DNA of 64,000 nucleotides from an uncultured bacterium (GCA_905215695.1 CAJMQN010000005.1:1-64000); one strand, 5' to 3'. Counted from the stretch's first letter, positions 16,626 to 24,638 are shown. Notes: generated by a model not told the origin, from the letters alone. Translations and numbers: made by a program.

Positions 16626-16940
16626 TCATTCTCTCGAACTCCCGCTCACGAAACGATAAATTTCGATCAGCTCGTCCATGTCGTTTACAAATTCTTTGAG
16701 CCGGCGTTTGCCGAGCGGCGTGATCTGATAATATTTTCGGAGTCTGCCGTTGTAAGCCTTGCTGTACGTCCGCAGCGCACCGGTCGCCTCAAGTCGTTTT
16801 AGAATGGGGTACAGCGTCGATTCGGAGATGTCGATGTAGGGGGAGATGTCCGAGATGATCTTGTATCCGTAGGATTCCGAATTGCGGAGTGAGGCAAGCA
16901 CGCAGCCTTCTAACAATCCCTTCTTCAACTGTGTGTCCAA
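16626..16940 (-). CDS. PadR-family transcriptional regulator (TTG start)
   Basis: A 104-residue PadR protein: N-terminal winged helix with the family pattern KKGLLEGCVLASLRNSESYGYKI and ESTLYPILKRLEATGAL. The start codon is TTG at 16940, preceded seven bases away by AGGAGG; the MDTQLKKGLLE beginning is typical of the family. It heads the operon with the DUF1700 and DUF4097 genes. An imperfect palindrome overlapping the promoter region (16975-16995) is the likely autoregulatory operator. Confidence 0.9.
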   Translation of the reverse strand: MDTQLKKGLLEGCVLASLRNSESYGYKIISDISPYIDISESTLYPILKRLEATGALRTYSKAYNGRLRKYYQITPLGKRRLKEFVNDMDELIEIYRFVSGSSRE

Positions 16941-16971
16941 GCAGTTCCTCCTTCTCGATACCTCCTTTTAC

Positions 16972-16995
16972 ATTATACTATGTATCACGTAGTAT
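16972..16995 (-). promoter_or_regulatory. padR promoter -10 box and candidate PadR operator
   Basis: On the minus strand TATAAT (plus 16972-16977) is the -10 box. Directly upstream and overlapping it, ATACTATGT-ATC-ACGTAGTAT (16975-16995) is a nine-base inverted repeat with one mismatch. PadR proteins bind ATGT/ACAT-type palindromes, so this is a fitting autorepression site. Confidence 0.6.
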
Positions 16996-17049
16996 CGACG
17001 CTACTATCATATAGCGTTGGAGAGGGACTTGTCAAGTATTTTTTGCAAT

Positions 17050-17099
17050 TTTTTAAAAAAAATAAAAAACGCTCGGCGGGCTGACCGCCGGGCGCTTTT
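17050..17099 (-). terminator. Terminator after the rRNA methyltransferase gene
   Basis: Read leftward: GCGCCCGGCGGT, loop CAGC, CCGCCGAGCGT, then a long T-rich tract. Confidence 0.85.
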
Positions 17100-17130
17100 C
17101 CGTAATAATAGGGAGGCGAGGATTGAGAAA

Positions 17131-18474
17131 TTAAAAATTGCGCAGACCCTTGGGGTAGTGATTTTTCAAAATTCCGTTCGCCGCCTTGACGAGACCGATG
17201 GGGTAGCCTTCGACTGCGAGCGTGCCGTACCCCGAAAAATCCGCGGGGACGGAGAGCGTTTCTCCGCGCAGGTAGGCGAAAAGTTCCGGCGAATCCGCGG
17301 GGAGGGAAACCGAGTCGCAGAGTTCCCCCTTCTTGAGCGCGGCGGCAAAGGCATGGTGCGGTTCGAGTCTGCCGCCTCCGCAGACCCGACAGATCGCGAC
17401 TCCCGCTTTCAGGACGTTTAAACCGCGCACAAAGGGTATGTGCTCGGGCACGGCACAGAAATATTCTCCGCTCTTCCGCAGAACGCCGAAGGGCGCTATG
17501 CAGGAGAGTTTGTCCCAAAGTTCCCGAACGCTCGGCGGAGCTTTGCAGGATTCGTAGGGCAGAGTGACGGAGACGGAGGGAGAATCCCCTCTGCGCTTTC
17601 GGAGCAGACAGGCAAAATGTCCTTCTCCCCGCCTGTCCTGCGGAAAGACGCGAATGGCGTGCGGAAGCCCGAATCCCGGGCGGCAGGCTCTTGATAGACT
17701 TTCGTGCGCGGGCACGGTCTCGAAATCGTGGCGGGAGAGGAAGGCTTTTACGGTTTCTTCGTTTTCAAGGGTATTGAGCGTACAGGTCGAGTAGAGCAGC
17801 ATACCGCCCGGGCGCAGTGCCTTTGTCGCGCTGTCAAGGATTTCGGACTGACGGCGGGCGCATGCCTCGACGGCGGCGGGACTCCAATCGCGGAGTGCGG
17901 CATCCTCTTTTCGGAACATGCCTTCTCCCGAACAGGGGGCATCTACGAGTACGGAATCAAAGTATCCGGGCATGAGCGCGGCAAAATCTGCGGGGGAGTT
18001 GCAGGTCACAAGCGCGTTGCGGATTCCCATGCGCTCGATATTGCTCTGCAAAATGCGGGCACGGGAAAAATTGATTTCATTTGCGACGAGTACGCCGTCG
18101 GCGGGCAGGGCGCAGGCGATTTGGGTACTCTTTCCGCCGGGCGCGGCGCAGAGGTCGAGCACCCGCTTCCCGAGATGAGGACGCAGGGCTTCCGCTGCGA
18201 CGGTCGCGGAGGGTTCCTGCATATAGAAGAGTCCCGCGTGGTGTGCGGGGCTTGCGCCCGGCGAGGGCATGTTTTCGAGTAAAAAACCGTTGTCGGTATA
18301 TCCTGAAGGGAACATCGGGAGAGTAAAGCGGGCTGAAAACTCTTCTGGAGAAATTTTCAGGGTGTTGATACGCAGTCCCCGGACGGGCGGCAAGGAGAGC
18401 GCGTCGAGGTAGTCGGAATATTCTTCGCCCAAGAGCGCGCGCATGTTTTCCTCAAAAGTCGGGTGTAATTTCAT
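17131..18474 (-). CDS. rRNA (cytosine-C5)-methyltransferase, RsmF/NOL1 type
   Basis: From ATG 18474 this is a 447-residue NOL1/NOP2/Sun-family enzyme that methylates C5 of cytosine in rRNA using S-adenosylmethionine. Motifs: SAM-binding LDLCAAPGGKST (about 103-114), catalytic motif IV DAPCSGEGMFRK and motif VI STCTLNTLENE with the nucleophilic cysteine. A C-terminal RsmF_B/FAU-1-like portion (PUA-like) includes CRVCGGGRLEPHHAF. The long form with this C-terminus is like Firmicutes RsmF/YebU homologues. The promoter lies six bases before the ATG and no leader exists, so the message is probably leaderless. Confidence 0.9.
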   Translation of the reverse strand: MKLHPTFEENMRALLGEEYSDYLDALSLPPVRGLRINTLKISPEEFSARFTLPMFPSGYTDNGFLLENMPSPGASPAHHAGLFYMQEPSATVAAEALRPHLGKRVLDLCAAPGGKSTQIACALPADGVLVANEINFSRARILQSNIERMGIRNALVTCNSPADFAALMPGYFDSVLVDAPCSGEGMFRKEDAALRDWSPAAVEACARRQSEILDSATKALRPGGMLLYSTCTLNTLENEETVKAFLSRHDFETVPAHESLSRACRPGFGLPHAIRVFPQDRRGEGHFACLLRKRRGDSPSVSVTLPYESCKAPPSVRELWDKLSCIAPFGVLRKSGEYFCAVPEHIPFVRGLNVLKAGVAICRVCGGGRLEPHHAFAAALKKGELCDSVSLPADSPELFAYLRGETLSVPADFSGYGTLAVEGYPIGLVKAANGILKNHYPKGLRNF

Positions 18475-18480
18475 GACCTT

Positions 18481-18510
18481 ATTATAGCCTGTAAGGGCTT
18501 TTTCTGTCAA
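18481..18510 (-). promoter_or_regulatory. Promoter of the rRNA methyltransferase gene (leaderless)
   Basis: On the minus strand, TTGACA (18510-18505), 18-base spacer and TATAAT (18486-18481) are followed by six bases and then ATG at 18474. Confidence 0.8.
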
Positions 18511-18626
18511 TTAGATAGCGAAATTGGTTTTTTTTGAACGTTTCGGGGCTTTGGGGACACTAATTTGTTAAGGGAAACGCGCGAAATATGGTATCATGAC
18601 AGCGTGGCGCCCAAGGAGGAGAAGAA

Positions 18627-18983
18627 ATGGAGGTTTTTCGGGGTATCAAAAGACGAATGGAGCTCTTTGAGGGATTTGCGGAGGGAAAACGGCTCCTGCG
18701 GGACAGGCATATCGAGGTGAAACGCGGTGAGGGGGAGCGGACAGACGCGCCCGCTGTTTTTGTATGGCGGGGGACGCGCGCCAAAAGCGGCGTGCGGAAC
18801 GTCTCGGTTCTGCTCTTTTCGCCGGACGGACCGACGCTTGCCTATGCGGCGGCGGAGGAAATCGACGACTATCTCGCGGCAATACTCGGATTTCGTCGGC
18901 GAAGGCTCGAAGACGGGCGGCGGGACGAAGGTTTTTTTCTCAAGCTCGAATATGAATTTCCCCTCAAAAGACAGAAAAACTGA
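18627..18983 (+). CDS. Hypothetical protein
   Basis: A 118-residue basic protein I do not recognise. It begins after an excellent ribosome site (AAGGAGGAGAAG) and ends just before a bidirectional terminator, so it is probably a real, single-gene unit. It has no signal peptide or membrane helix. The sequence has a run of charged residues at the N-terminus, a small beta-rich centre (VRNVSVLLFSPDGPTLAY) and an Arg-rich stretch near 90-100. No function is proposed. Confidence 0.65.
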   Translation: MEVFRGIKRRMELFEGFAEGKRLLRDRHIEVKRGEGERTDAPAVFVWRGTRAKSGVRNVSVLLFSPDGPTLAYAAAEEIDDYLAAILGFRRRRLEDGRRDEGFFLKLEYEFPLKRQKN

Positions 18984-18985
18984 AA

Positions 18986-19020
18986 AGGGAGAGCCGTATG
19001 ATACGCGGCTCTCTTTTTGT
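18986..19020. terminator. Bidirectional terminator
   Basis: GGGAGAGCCG and CGCGGCTCTC form a stem around TATGATA, with A and T tracts on the flanks, between the hypothetical gene and hsp20. Confidence 0.85.
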
Positions 19021-19059
19021 GGGGGGATTCGGACAGATGAAATCTGTTCGGTCGAACTC

Positions 19060-19494
19060 TTACTTGATCTCGATAATCTTTTTGTTTTCAAGCTGTTTGG
19101 GCTCTTCCTTGGGGAAGGACAGGGTCAAAATGCCCTTATCGTAGCTCGCGGAAATGTCCTTCTCCGAGCGCTCGCCCACATAGAAACTGCGGGAGCAGGC
19201 TCCTGTCCGGCGTTCGCGCCGGATATAGTTGCCCTTGTTGTCCTTTTCGTCATTGGACTCTTCCTTTTTCGCGCTCACCGTCAGATAGCCGTCCTCAAGC
19301 GAGATGTCGATGTCCTTCTTATCAAATCCGGGAAGGTCGATTTCGACGACGTAATTGCCTTCCTTTTCGGAGATGTCCGTCTTCATGACATCGGTCTCGC
19401 GGTCAAACGCAAACCACGGTTTGAAGAAATCCCGGAAGGAATCTTCAAAAAGTCCAAGTCCCATTTGTTCTCTTTTGGCAGGATAATTTTTCAT
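19060..19494 (-). CDS. Small heat shock protein Hsp20
   Basis: Starting at ATG 19494 (ribosome site AAAGGAGAG) the product has 144 residues. The alpha-crystallin domain spans about 40-130: DVMKTDISEKEGNYVVEIDLPGF-type first strands, DGYLTVSAKKEE, and SFYVGERSEKDISASYDKGILTLSFPK with the typical A-x-x-x-n-G-I/V-L motif (SYDKGILTL). It is an ATP-independent holdase for unfolding proteins. A CIRCE element upstream (19540-19566) predicts control by the HrcA repressor. It is a single gene ending at a bidirectional terminator. Confidence 0.93.
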   Translation of the reverse strand: MKNYPAKREQMGLGLFEDSFRDFFKPWFAFDRETDVMKTDISEKEGNYVVEIDLPGFDKKDIDISLEDGYLTVSAKKEESNDEKDNKGNYIRRERRTGACSRSFYVGERSEKDISASYDKGILTLSFPKEEPKQLENKKIIEIK

Positions 19495-19518
19495 AATATG
19501 TTCTCTCCTTTGTGCGAT

Positions 19519-19576
19519 TGGCACTCTAAATTTTCTTTGCTGGCACTCTAACTCATTGAGTGCTAATATAATTATA
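19519..19576 (-). promoter_or_regulatory. hsp20 promoter with CIRCE operator and extra half-site
   Basis: On the minus strand, TTAGCACTC, nine bases, GAGTGCCAG (plus 19540-19566) is a CIRCE element with two mismatches in one arm; it lies just downstream of a TATAAT -10 box (plus 19571-19576). A second copy of the degenerate arm, TGGCACTCTAA, occurs at 19519-19529, exactly 22 bases from the one at 19541-19551, an additional half-site nearer the gene. Confidence 0.8.
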
Positions 19577-19688
19577 AGTCATTTGCGCGGTTTTAAACAG
19601 TATTGACAAAAAAATTTGAAAAAAAACCGCAAATTGCCGCGGAGGGCGGTTCGGAAAAAATTGCCAAGGAAAATTTTGCCGGGAAGTC

Positions 19689-19717
19689 TTGACAGGGGTC
19701 GCCGCGCTGTGTTAATC
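19689..19717 (+). promoter_or_regulatory. Promoter of dut
   Basis: TTGACA (19689-19694), 17 bases, TTAATC (19712-19717) before the dUTPase gene. Confidence 0.5.
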
Positions 19718-19736
19718 TTTTGGGAAAGGAGTAGAG

Positions 19737-20237
19737 ATGAAAAGAATTGCGACGTTTGAAAAGGTGAGCGAGGGAAAATTTCGGGTGGCGTGGACGGATA
19801 CGTTCGGCTCGGATTTTAAAGATGTCTATGAAAATTTAAAGCTGCCGAAGAGAGCGACGGCAGGCTCTGCGGGATATGATTTTTTCAGTCCGTTGACCTT
19901 TACTTTAAAACCCGGGGCAAGTATCCGTATTCCCACGGGGGTGCGTGTCCGTATCGACGAGGGCTGGGTGCTCAAAATTTATCCCCGCAGCGGGCTGGGG
20001 TTCAAATATCGGTTGCAGCTCGACAATACGGTCGGGATTGTGGACAGCGACTACTATCATTCGGACAACGAGGGGCATATCTTTATTAAGATTACCAATG
20101 ATTCGAAGGAGGGAAAGGCGTTGACCGTGGAGACGGGGACCGGCTTTGCACAGGGAATCTTCGTTGAGTACGGCATCACCACCGACGACGACGCGGAGGG
20201 AATTCGGAACGGCGGTTTCGGCAGCACAACGAAATAG
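19737..20237 (+). CDS. dut: dUTP diphosphatase
   Basis: A 166-residue trimeric-type dUTPase that hydrolyses dUTP to dUMP and keeps uracil out of DNA. The five motifs are visible: AGSAGYDF (I), PRSGLGFK (II), DNTVGIVDSDYY (III), a GTGFAQGIFVEY region (IV) and RNGGFGSTTK (V). It is slightly longer than the usual 145-150 residues owing to the N-terminal about 20 residues and loops. Its own promoter precedes it and a terminator follows. Confidence 0.92.
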   Translation: MKRIATFEKVSEGKFRVAWTDTFGSDFKDVYENLKLPKRATAGSAGYDFFSPLTFTLKPGASIRIPTGVRVRIDEGWVLKIYPRSGLGFKYRLQLDNTVGIVDSDYYHSDNEGHIFIKITNDSKEGKALTVETGTGFAQGIFVEYGITTDDDAEGIRNGGFGSTTK

Positions 20238-20239
20238 AC

Positions 20240-20275
20240 AAGAGCCTTTTGCGGAAAGCAAAGGGCTTTTTTTTT
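20240..20275 (+). terminator. Terminator of dut
   Basis: AGAGCCTTTTGC, loop GGAA, GCAAAGGGCTT followed by a long T run. Confidence 0.85.
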
Positions 20276-20316
20276 GCCGAAATTCATAAATGAACGCACC
20301 GAAATTCTATAGAAAT
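20276..20316 (+). repeat. 41-base intergenic repeat, copy 1
   Basis: Matches 24639-24679 at about 35 of 41 positions. Each copy has two CCGAAATTC blocks 22 bases apart (here starting 20277 and 20299) followed by the palindromic TTCTATAGAA. Both copies directly follow a terminator T-tract and precede a ribosome site plus ATG. Confidence 0.7.
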
Positions 20317-20371
20317 ATATTCCTTTTTTCTTTAAAATGATACTACCGATTTTCGGAAAAGAGGAGGAAAA

Positions 20372-20431
20372 ATGAAATCTGTTTCGTCATTTTTCTTCGT
20401 GCATAAAACGACAATCTTCGACATAGAATGA
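20372..20431 (+). CDS. Possible 19-residue peptide before spoIIID
   Basis: ATG 20372 is preceded by a strong ribosome site (GAGGAGG, 20361-20367) and opens 19 codons (MKSVSSFFFVHKTTIFDIE). The stop overlaps the putative sigma-E -10 box of spoIIID. It may be a leader peptide or the remnant of a secreted-protein gene like that following repeat copy 2. Not recognised; coding status uncertain. Confidence 0.3.
   Translation: MKSVSSFFFVHKTTIFDIE
20401..20429 (+). promoter_or_regulatory. Sigma-E-like promoter of spoIIID
   Basis: GCATAAA (20401-20407), 14 bases, CATAGAAT (20422-20429) resembles the sigma-E consensus (KHATATT, about 14 bases, CATACANT). In Bacillus subtilis spoIIID is transcribed by sigma-E. 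An almost identical layout precedes sipL at 60288-60316. Confidence 0.6.
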
Positions 20432-20458
20432 TACACTGATACCTTGGGGGTGTTGACT

Positions 20459-20710
20459 GTGTCTGAAGACATTGCGGCAAGAGTTTTGAGCGTTTGTAAT
20501 TATATCACCGAAAGCGGGTGCACAGTGCGTGAGGCGGCAGACGTTTATGGCGTTTCAAAATCAACTGTACATAAAGACTGTTCTGAACGTATTCGTGAAA
20601 TCGATACTTCGCTCTATGAGCGTGTGCGGGACATTCTCGAACACAATCTCGCCGTACGGCATCTGCGCGGCGGAGAAGCCACGCGGCAAAAGTTTCATCA
20701 TAGCAGATAA
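20459..20710 (+). CDS. spoIIID: Stage III sporulation regulator SpoIIID
   Basis: From GTG 20459 (ribosome site GGGGGTG six bases upstream) the product is 83 residues. It contains the SpoIIID hallmarks: VREAADVYGVSKSTVHKD (helix-turn-helix) and the C-terminal RHLRGGEATRQK, nearly as in Bacillus. SpoIIID is a mother-cell DNA-binding regulator acting between sigma-E and sigma-K. The frame is open upstream through TTG 20444 but the ribosome site favours 20459. Slightly shorter than the Bacillus protein (93 residues). It is the clearest evidence that the organism forms endospores. Confidence 0.93.
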   Translation: MSEDIAARVLSVCNYITESGCTVREAADVYGVSKSTVHKDCSERIREIDTSLYERVRDILEHNLAVRHLRGGEATRQKFHHSR

Positions 20711-20838
20711 ATCTTGCTTTTTTCCGGCTCCGATAGACGGACGAGCGAAACTGTGCTATAATACAAAAAGAAAAAGAGTTTCGTTCGTTTAGAGCGGAGA
20801 TGTTCGGTCAATCATCTTACAAAGGAAAAAGGGGAAGT

Positions 20839-21711
20839 ATGGTAAACAAATTCAAGCTCAATGCGGGAGAGTTCCTCGTCAAGGTCCTCGCCGACCCCGC
20901 CGTCGATAAGAAGGTGCAGGTCCGTGAGGTCGTCTATGCCCGCGTGGGCAAGAAAAAGATGAAAGCCGACGTCGTCACCTATGAGGGCGTGGAACCGCGC
21001 CGTTTCGTGCTCTATGTGCATGGCGGGGGATTCGTGAGCGGATTTAAAGAGACCCGAACCTTTCTCTGCGGAGAATTCGCAAAGCATGGTTATCTCGTAT
21101 TCAATATCGACTATCTGCTCGCACCGCATGCGGATATGCGGGCGATTTTCGACAATATCCGGGACGCGCTTGCCTATATGGAGGTCCTTGCGGAAGTCTA
21201 TCGCATTCCCAAAGAATTTTGTATCTCGGGGGATTCCGCGGGCGGTCATATCGCGTCACTCCTCTGCGGCATTATGGGGAATCCGAAGGCAAAAGAATAT
21301 TTTCGGATACCCGATGGCATGAAGCTCGTTTCCATGGTCAATATCTGCGGTTCCTACGATATTCGTACGGCATACAACAGCGAATTCAAGGAGATTAAGA
21401 GCTTTTTTAAAGCGGTGACGCACATGTCCGAATCCGAAATCCTGTCTTCAGCCTCCGACCTCTACTCCCCGGCGAAGTACGATATTTCCAAATTTCCGCC
21501 CACCTTTGTCGTCAACGCGGAAAAAGACCCTTTGCGGGGGGAAGGGGACAAGCTCTTTGACGCGCTCTCGAGCGCGGGTGTTCCCTGCGGGCGCTATACG
21601 GGGCGGGGCGTATTTGCTGTCCATTGCTTTTTACTCTTTCCGTACTTCCGCGAGAGCCGAATCGGACTCGAGAAGTGCTTTGATTTTTTAAAACAACTCC
21701 AAGAGAGGTGA
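20839..21711 (+). CDS. Alpha/beta-hydrolase esterase (HSL-like)
   Basis: Starting at ATG 20839 (ribosome site AAGGGGAAG) it has 290 residues and the alpha/beta-hydrolase-3 pattern: oxyanion-hole motif YVHGGGFVSGF (about 58-68), nucleophile elbow SGDSAGGH (about 130), acid residue in VNAEKDPLRGEGD and a histidine in AVHCF. These are intracellular carboxylesterases or lipases acting on short acyl esters; substrate unknown. A TATAAT at 20755-20760 may be its -10 box. The phospholipase C-like gene follows after seven bases, so both form a unit. Confidence 0.85.
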   Translation: MVNKFKLNAGEFLVKVLADPAVDKKVQVREVVYARVGKKKMKADVVTYEGVEPRRFVLYVHGGGFVSGFKETRTFLCGEFAKHGYLVFNIDYLLAPHADMRAIFDNIRDALAYMEVLAEVYRIPKEFCISGDSAGGHIASLLCGIMGNPKAKEYFRIPDGMKLVSMVNICGSYDIRTAYNSEFKEIKSFFKAVTHMSESEILSSASDLYSPAKYDISKFPPTFVVNAEKDPLRGEGDKLFDALSSAGVPCGRYTGRGVFAVHCFLLFPYFRESRIGLEKCFDFLKQLQER

Positions 21712-21718
21712 TTCTTTC

Positions 21719-22600
21719 ATGCCTGCCGGACTTTCGCACTACCTGCTCGCGAAATCGCTCGTCCAAACCTTTGAAAAACAGAATAAAAACTGCGACGCGG
21801 GCGCCGTTCTCTTCGGAGCGCAGGTGCCCGATCTTCTTTATCTCTATACCTTCTTAAAAAAATCCGAGCCCAATCTCGGCGTGTATGTGCATCGGCACAA
21901 TTCTCGGGAGGTTTTCGAGAGTTTTAAAAGGAACGCCGACAGCCTCACAGACGACAGTTTTGTCTATGGGTATCTTTCGCACTACGCTTTTGACGTGACG
22001 GTGCACCCTTATGTCTATTGGCTGGAGCATTTTTATCTTTCGCGGGAGGAACGCGCCAAAAAGTCGAAATTCCACTTTCAGATTGAGTCGGATTTCGATG
22101 TGTTCCTGTACCGAAAATTTTTCGGAGAGATGGATTACACCTTTCCCTATGCGGACAGGAGTGAACCGGGAGAGGCGGACAGAACCGAAATTTGGATTCT
22201 TCTCCGTGATATGTTCCGTGAGGTCTTTCATCAGTCTGTCGAACACAAAAAATTTGAACGCAGTTGGTTCAATTATAAGCGTTTCAACCGATTTAAGGCG
22301 GACCCCTTCTTCTGGAAACGCAAATTTTTGCTGACAGCGGAAAATGTTCTGCATCTCAAACACTCCTCCTCCATGCTTTTTCAGCGCAAGGACCCGGACG
22401 AACGCGTCCTCAATCTTTCGCACGAGGTTTGGTATAATCCTTTCGACGAGGAGAAACGAAGTACGGAAGATTTCTTTCAGCTTTTCGACCGTGCGCTTGC
22501 ACTCGCCTCTGCACTGTGTGAAAAATTCGACCGCGGAGAGATTGACGGGGAATTTGAACTCCACCTGTTGCAGGCGACGCCGCCCGAGTTATTTTCCTAA
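21719..22600 (+). CDS. Zinc-dependent phospholipase C family protein
   Basis: A 293-residue protein with the conserved histidine/aspartate pattern of the zinc-dependent PLC-like family: MPAGLSHYLLAK, GAQVPDLLYLY, HRHN, YGYLSHYAFDVTVHPYVYW and a following HFQIESDFD. These residues would bind the catalytic metals. It has no signal peptide, so unlike secreted toxins it probably acts inside the cell or at the membrane; such intracellular homologues are common in Clostridia but uncharacterised. It lies seven bases downstream of the esterase gene; both may act on lipids. Confidence 0.8.
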   Translation: MPAGLSHYLLAKSLVQTFEKQNKNCDAGAVLFGAQVPDLLYLYTFLKKSEPNLGVYVHRHNSREVFESFKRNADSLTDDSFVYGYLSHYAFDVTVHPYVYWLEHFYLSREERAKKSKFHFQIESDFDVFLYRKFFGEMDYTFPYADRSEPGEADRTEIWILLRDMFREVFHQSVEHKKFERSWFNYKRFNRFKADPFFWKRKFLLTAENVLHLKHSSSMLFQRKDPDERVLNLSHEVWYNPFDEEKRSTEDFFQLFDRALALASALCEKFDRGEIDGEFELHLLQATPPELFS

Positions 22601-22616
22601 ACGTCCCCAAATCGTT

Positions 22617-22644
22617 TTGCGATATTGCGGCGCTGTGATACAAT
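22617..22644 (+). promoter_or_regulatory. Promoter of the PTS IIC gene
   Basis: TTGCGA (22617-22622), 16 bases, TACAAT (22639-22644), 31 bases before ATG 22676. Confidence 0.6.
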
Positions 22645-22675
22645 AAACCGGAACGAATTTTTTAGGGAGAGTATC

Positions 22676-23899
22676 ATGAGTCAGAACAACGAAAATCCGG
22701 TTCCGGAACGCGAAGAGGGGGAGGCTTGCGCGGAACCCGTCGGAGAAAAAACGGAGAACGCCGCGACGGAGTCTGAGCGTGCGGAGATTGCGCAGGCGAT
22801 TATCGGGGAGGAGCCCCCGGCGACAAAGAAACCTATCAAGGAACGGGCGATTGCTTTTTTGAAAGGTATGCCCAAGCGATACTTCATCACCGCGTTTTCG
22901 GGTATGGCGATCGGTCTCTTCTGCACGTTGATTGCGGGAACGATTATCGACCAAATTTCCAAAATTTTTGTGAAAGATTCCGCGGTTGGGAGTTTCATCG
23001 AAAATCTTGCTTACTTTGCCAAAGTCCTCATGGGCGCCGGTATCGGGCTCGGGATTGCGCATTCCCTAAAGGCTCCCAAGATGGTACTTGCGTCCTGTGC
23101 GGTTGCGGGGCTTTTGGGGGCGAACGCCGTCAGTTTTCTGAATGGTGCGCCGACGGTGGCGATCGGTGATCCCATTACCGCTTACGTTTGTTCGGTCGTC
23201 GCCTGTGAGTTCGGGCTGCTCGTGAGCGGCAAGACAAAGGTGGATATTCTCATCGTACCGCTCACGGTACTATTTGCGGCAAGCCTCGTCGCGCTTGCGC
23301 TCGGCAGACCTATTACGGCACTTATGAATCTCATTGGTTCAGGGATTAAAGCTGCGACGTTGAGTCAGCCTTTTGTTATGGGAATTGTCATTTCGGTATC
23401 CATGGGACTTCTTCTGACGCTTCCCACCTCGAGTGCCGCAATCGGTACTGCGATTCAACTTTCTGGTATAGCGGCTGGCGCGGCGGTCGCGGGGTGCTGT
23501 GCGCACATGGTGGGCTTTGCCGTGGCGAGTTTCCGCGAGAATCGTTGGGGCGGACTTGTGGCGCAGGGGCTCGGAACAAGCATGCTACAGATCCCCAATC
23601 TCGGCAAAAACCCGCGTATCCTCATTCCCGCAGTTGCGGCGTCCGTTGTAGTGGGTCCGATTGCAACATGTGTCTTCGGACTTCAAGCGACGAAGGCGGG
23701 AAGCGGCATGGGGACCGCCGGACTGGTCGGCGTGATCGACTCTATCGGCGCGTCGCTCGGAACAATGCCTGTCTGGCAGCTTGTTCTCGGGGTTGCGGTG
23801 ACATATTTTATTCTGCCTGCGCTCATCGCGTTAGGCGTCAGTGAATTGATGCGAAAGAAAAACTGGATTCGTCCGGGGGATATGAAGATCGAATTGTAG
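22676..23899 (+). CDS. PTS transporter IIC-type membrane protein
   Basis: The ATG at 22676 (ribosome site AGGGAGAG) gives 407 residues. After an acidic N-terminal tail (1-55) come about ten hydrophobic segments of the PTS_EIIC_2 family, with conserved LLLTLPTSSAAIG and GLVAQGLGTSMLQIPNL. No IIA, IIB, HPr or sugar enzyme genes are adjacent, and such orphan IIC proteins are often uncharacterised transporters that may not use phosphoenolpyruvate. A role in sugar or polyol movement is a family inference only. Confidence 0.75.
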   Translation: MSQNNENPVPEREEGEACAEPVGEKTENAATESERAEIAQAIIGEEPPATKKPIKERAIAFLKGMPKRYFITAFSGMAIGLFCTLIAGTIIDQISKIFVKDSAVGSFIENLAYFAKVLMGAGIGLGIAHSLKAPKMVLASCAVAGLLGANAVSFLNGAPTVAIGDPITAYVCSVVACEFGLLVSGKTKVDILIVPLTVLFAASLVALALGRPITALMNLIGSGIKAATLSQPFVMGIVISVSMGLLLTLPTSSAAIGTAIQLSGIAAGAAVAGCCAHMVGFAVASFRENRWGGLVAQGLGTSMLQIPNLGKNPRILIPAVAASVVVGPIATCVFGLQATKAGSGMGTAGLVGVIDSIGASLGTMPVWQLVLGVAVTYFILPALIALGVSELMRKKNWIRPGDMKIEL

Positions 23900-23948
23900 A
23901 AAATCAGGGTAGAGAAGAGGAGAAAACAAGAAGGAGTTTCTCTAAAGT

Positions 23949-24599
23949 ATGGCAATCGACAGGACGCTGCACAAGTACACGCTCGGCGAAGAGCTTGTCA
24001 GCGCAATTTCTCACGGCATTGGGGTAGTTCTTGCAATCGTCGGGACGGTGTTCCTCTGCATTCGCGCGGCGCAGATTGATGCCGTCGCGCTCATTTCGGC
24101 GATCATCTTCGGCGTGACAATGGTTCTTCTCTATACGGTTTCCACTGTCTATCACGCCCTTGCGCCCAACGGCGGCAAAAAAGTCTTGCGCATTCTCGAC
24201 CACTGTTTCGTGTTTGTGCTCATTATCGGCACTTATGCGCCCTATTGTCTTTCGGGAATGCACAATCTGTACGGATATATCCTGTACGCGGTCAACTGCG
24301 TGCTCGGGGTCATTGGAATTACGCTCACCGCAATCGATATGAAACGCTTTTCCAAGTTTTCGATGGTGTGCTATATCCTCATGGGGTGGATTATCGTGTT
24401 TGCCTTCAAGACCCTGTGGGAGAGTATCGCGCTCGCGGGAATTGTCTGGCTCTTGGTGGGCGGCGTTATCTATACCATAGGCGCGGTGCTGTACGGTCTC
24501 GGAAAGAAGAAAAAATATATTCATTCCCTCTGGCACTTTTTCGTGCTCGGCGGAACAATCTGTCACTTTATTTCTATCTATCTCTACGTTTTCGTTTAA
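23949..24599 (+). CDS. Hemolysin III family membrane protein
   Basis: A 216-residue, seven-helix protein of the HlyIII/PAQR family. The conserved residues ISHGIG (about 20-25), STVYHALAP with the metal-binding His, DHCFVFVLIIGTYAP and the C-terminal HSLWHFFVLGGTICHF are present; these histidines and the aspartate coordinate a metal in PAQR proteins. Homologues (TrhA) influence membrane energetics and lipid fluidity; haemolysis is not implied. It stands alone with a terminator behind it. Confidence 0.88.
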   Translation: MAIDRTLHKYTLGEELVSAISHGIGVVLAIVGTVFLCIRAAQIDAVALISAIIFGVTMVLLYTVSTVYHALAPNGGKKVLRILDHCFVFVLIIGTYAPYCLSGMHNLYGYILYAVNCVLGVIGITLTAIDMKRFSKFSMVCYILMGWIIVFAFKTLWESIALAGIVWLLVGGVIYTIGAVLYGLGKKKKYIHSLWHFFVLGGTICHFISIYLYVFV

Positions 24600-24632
24600 A
24601 AAAAACGCCCGAAGTTTTGGGCGTTTTTATTT
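24600..24632 (+). terminator. Terminator after the hemolysin III-like gene
   Basis: ACGCCC, loop GAAGTTTT, GGGCGT followed by a T-rich tract. Confidence 0.8.
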
Positions 24633-24638
24633 TTTTTC

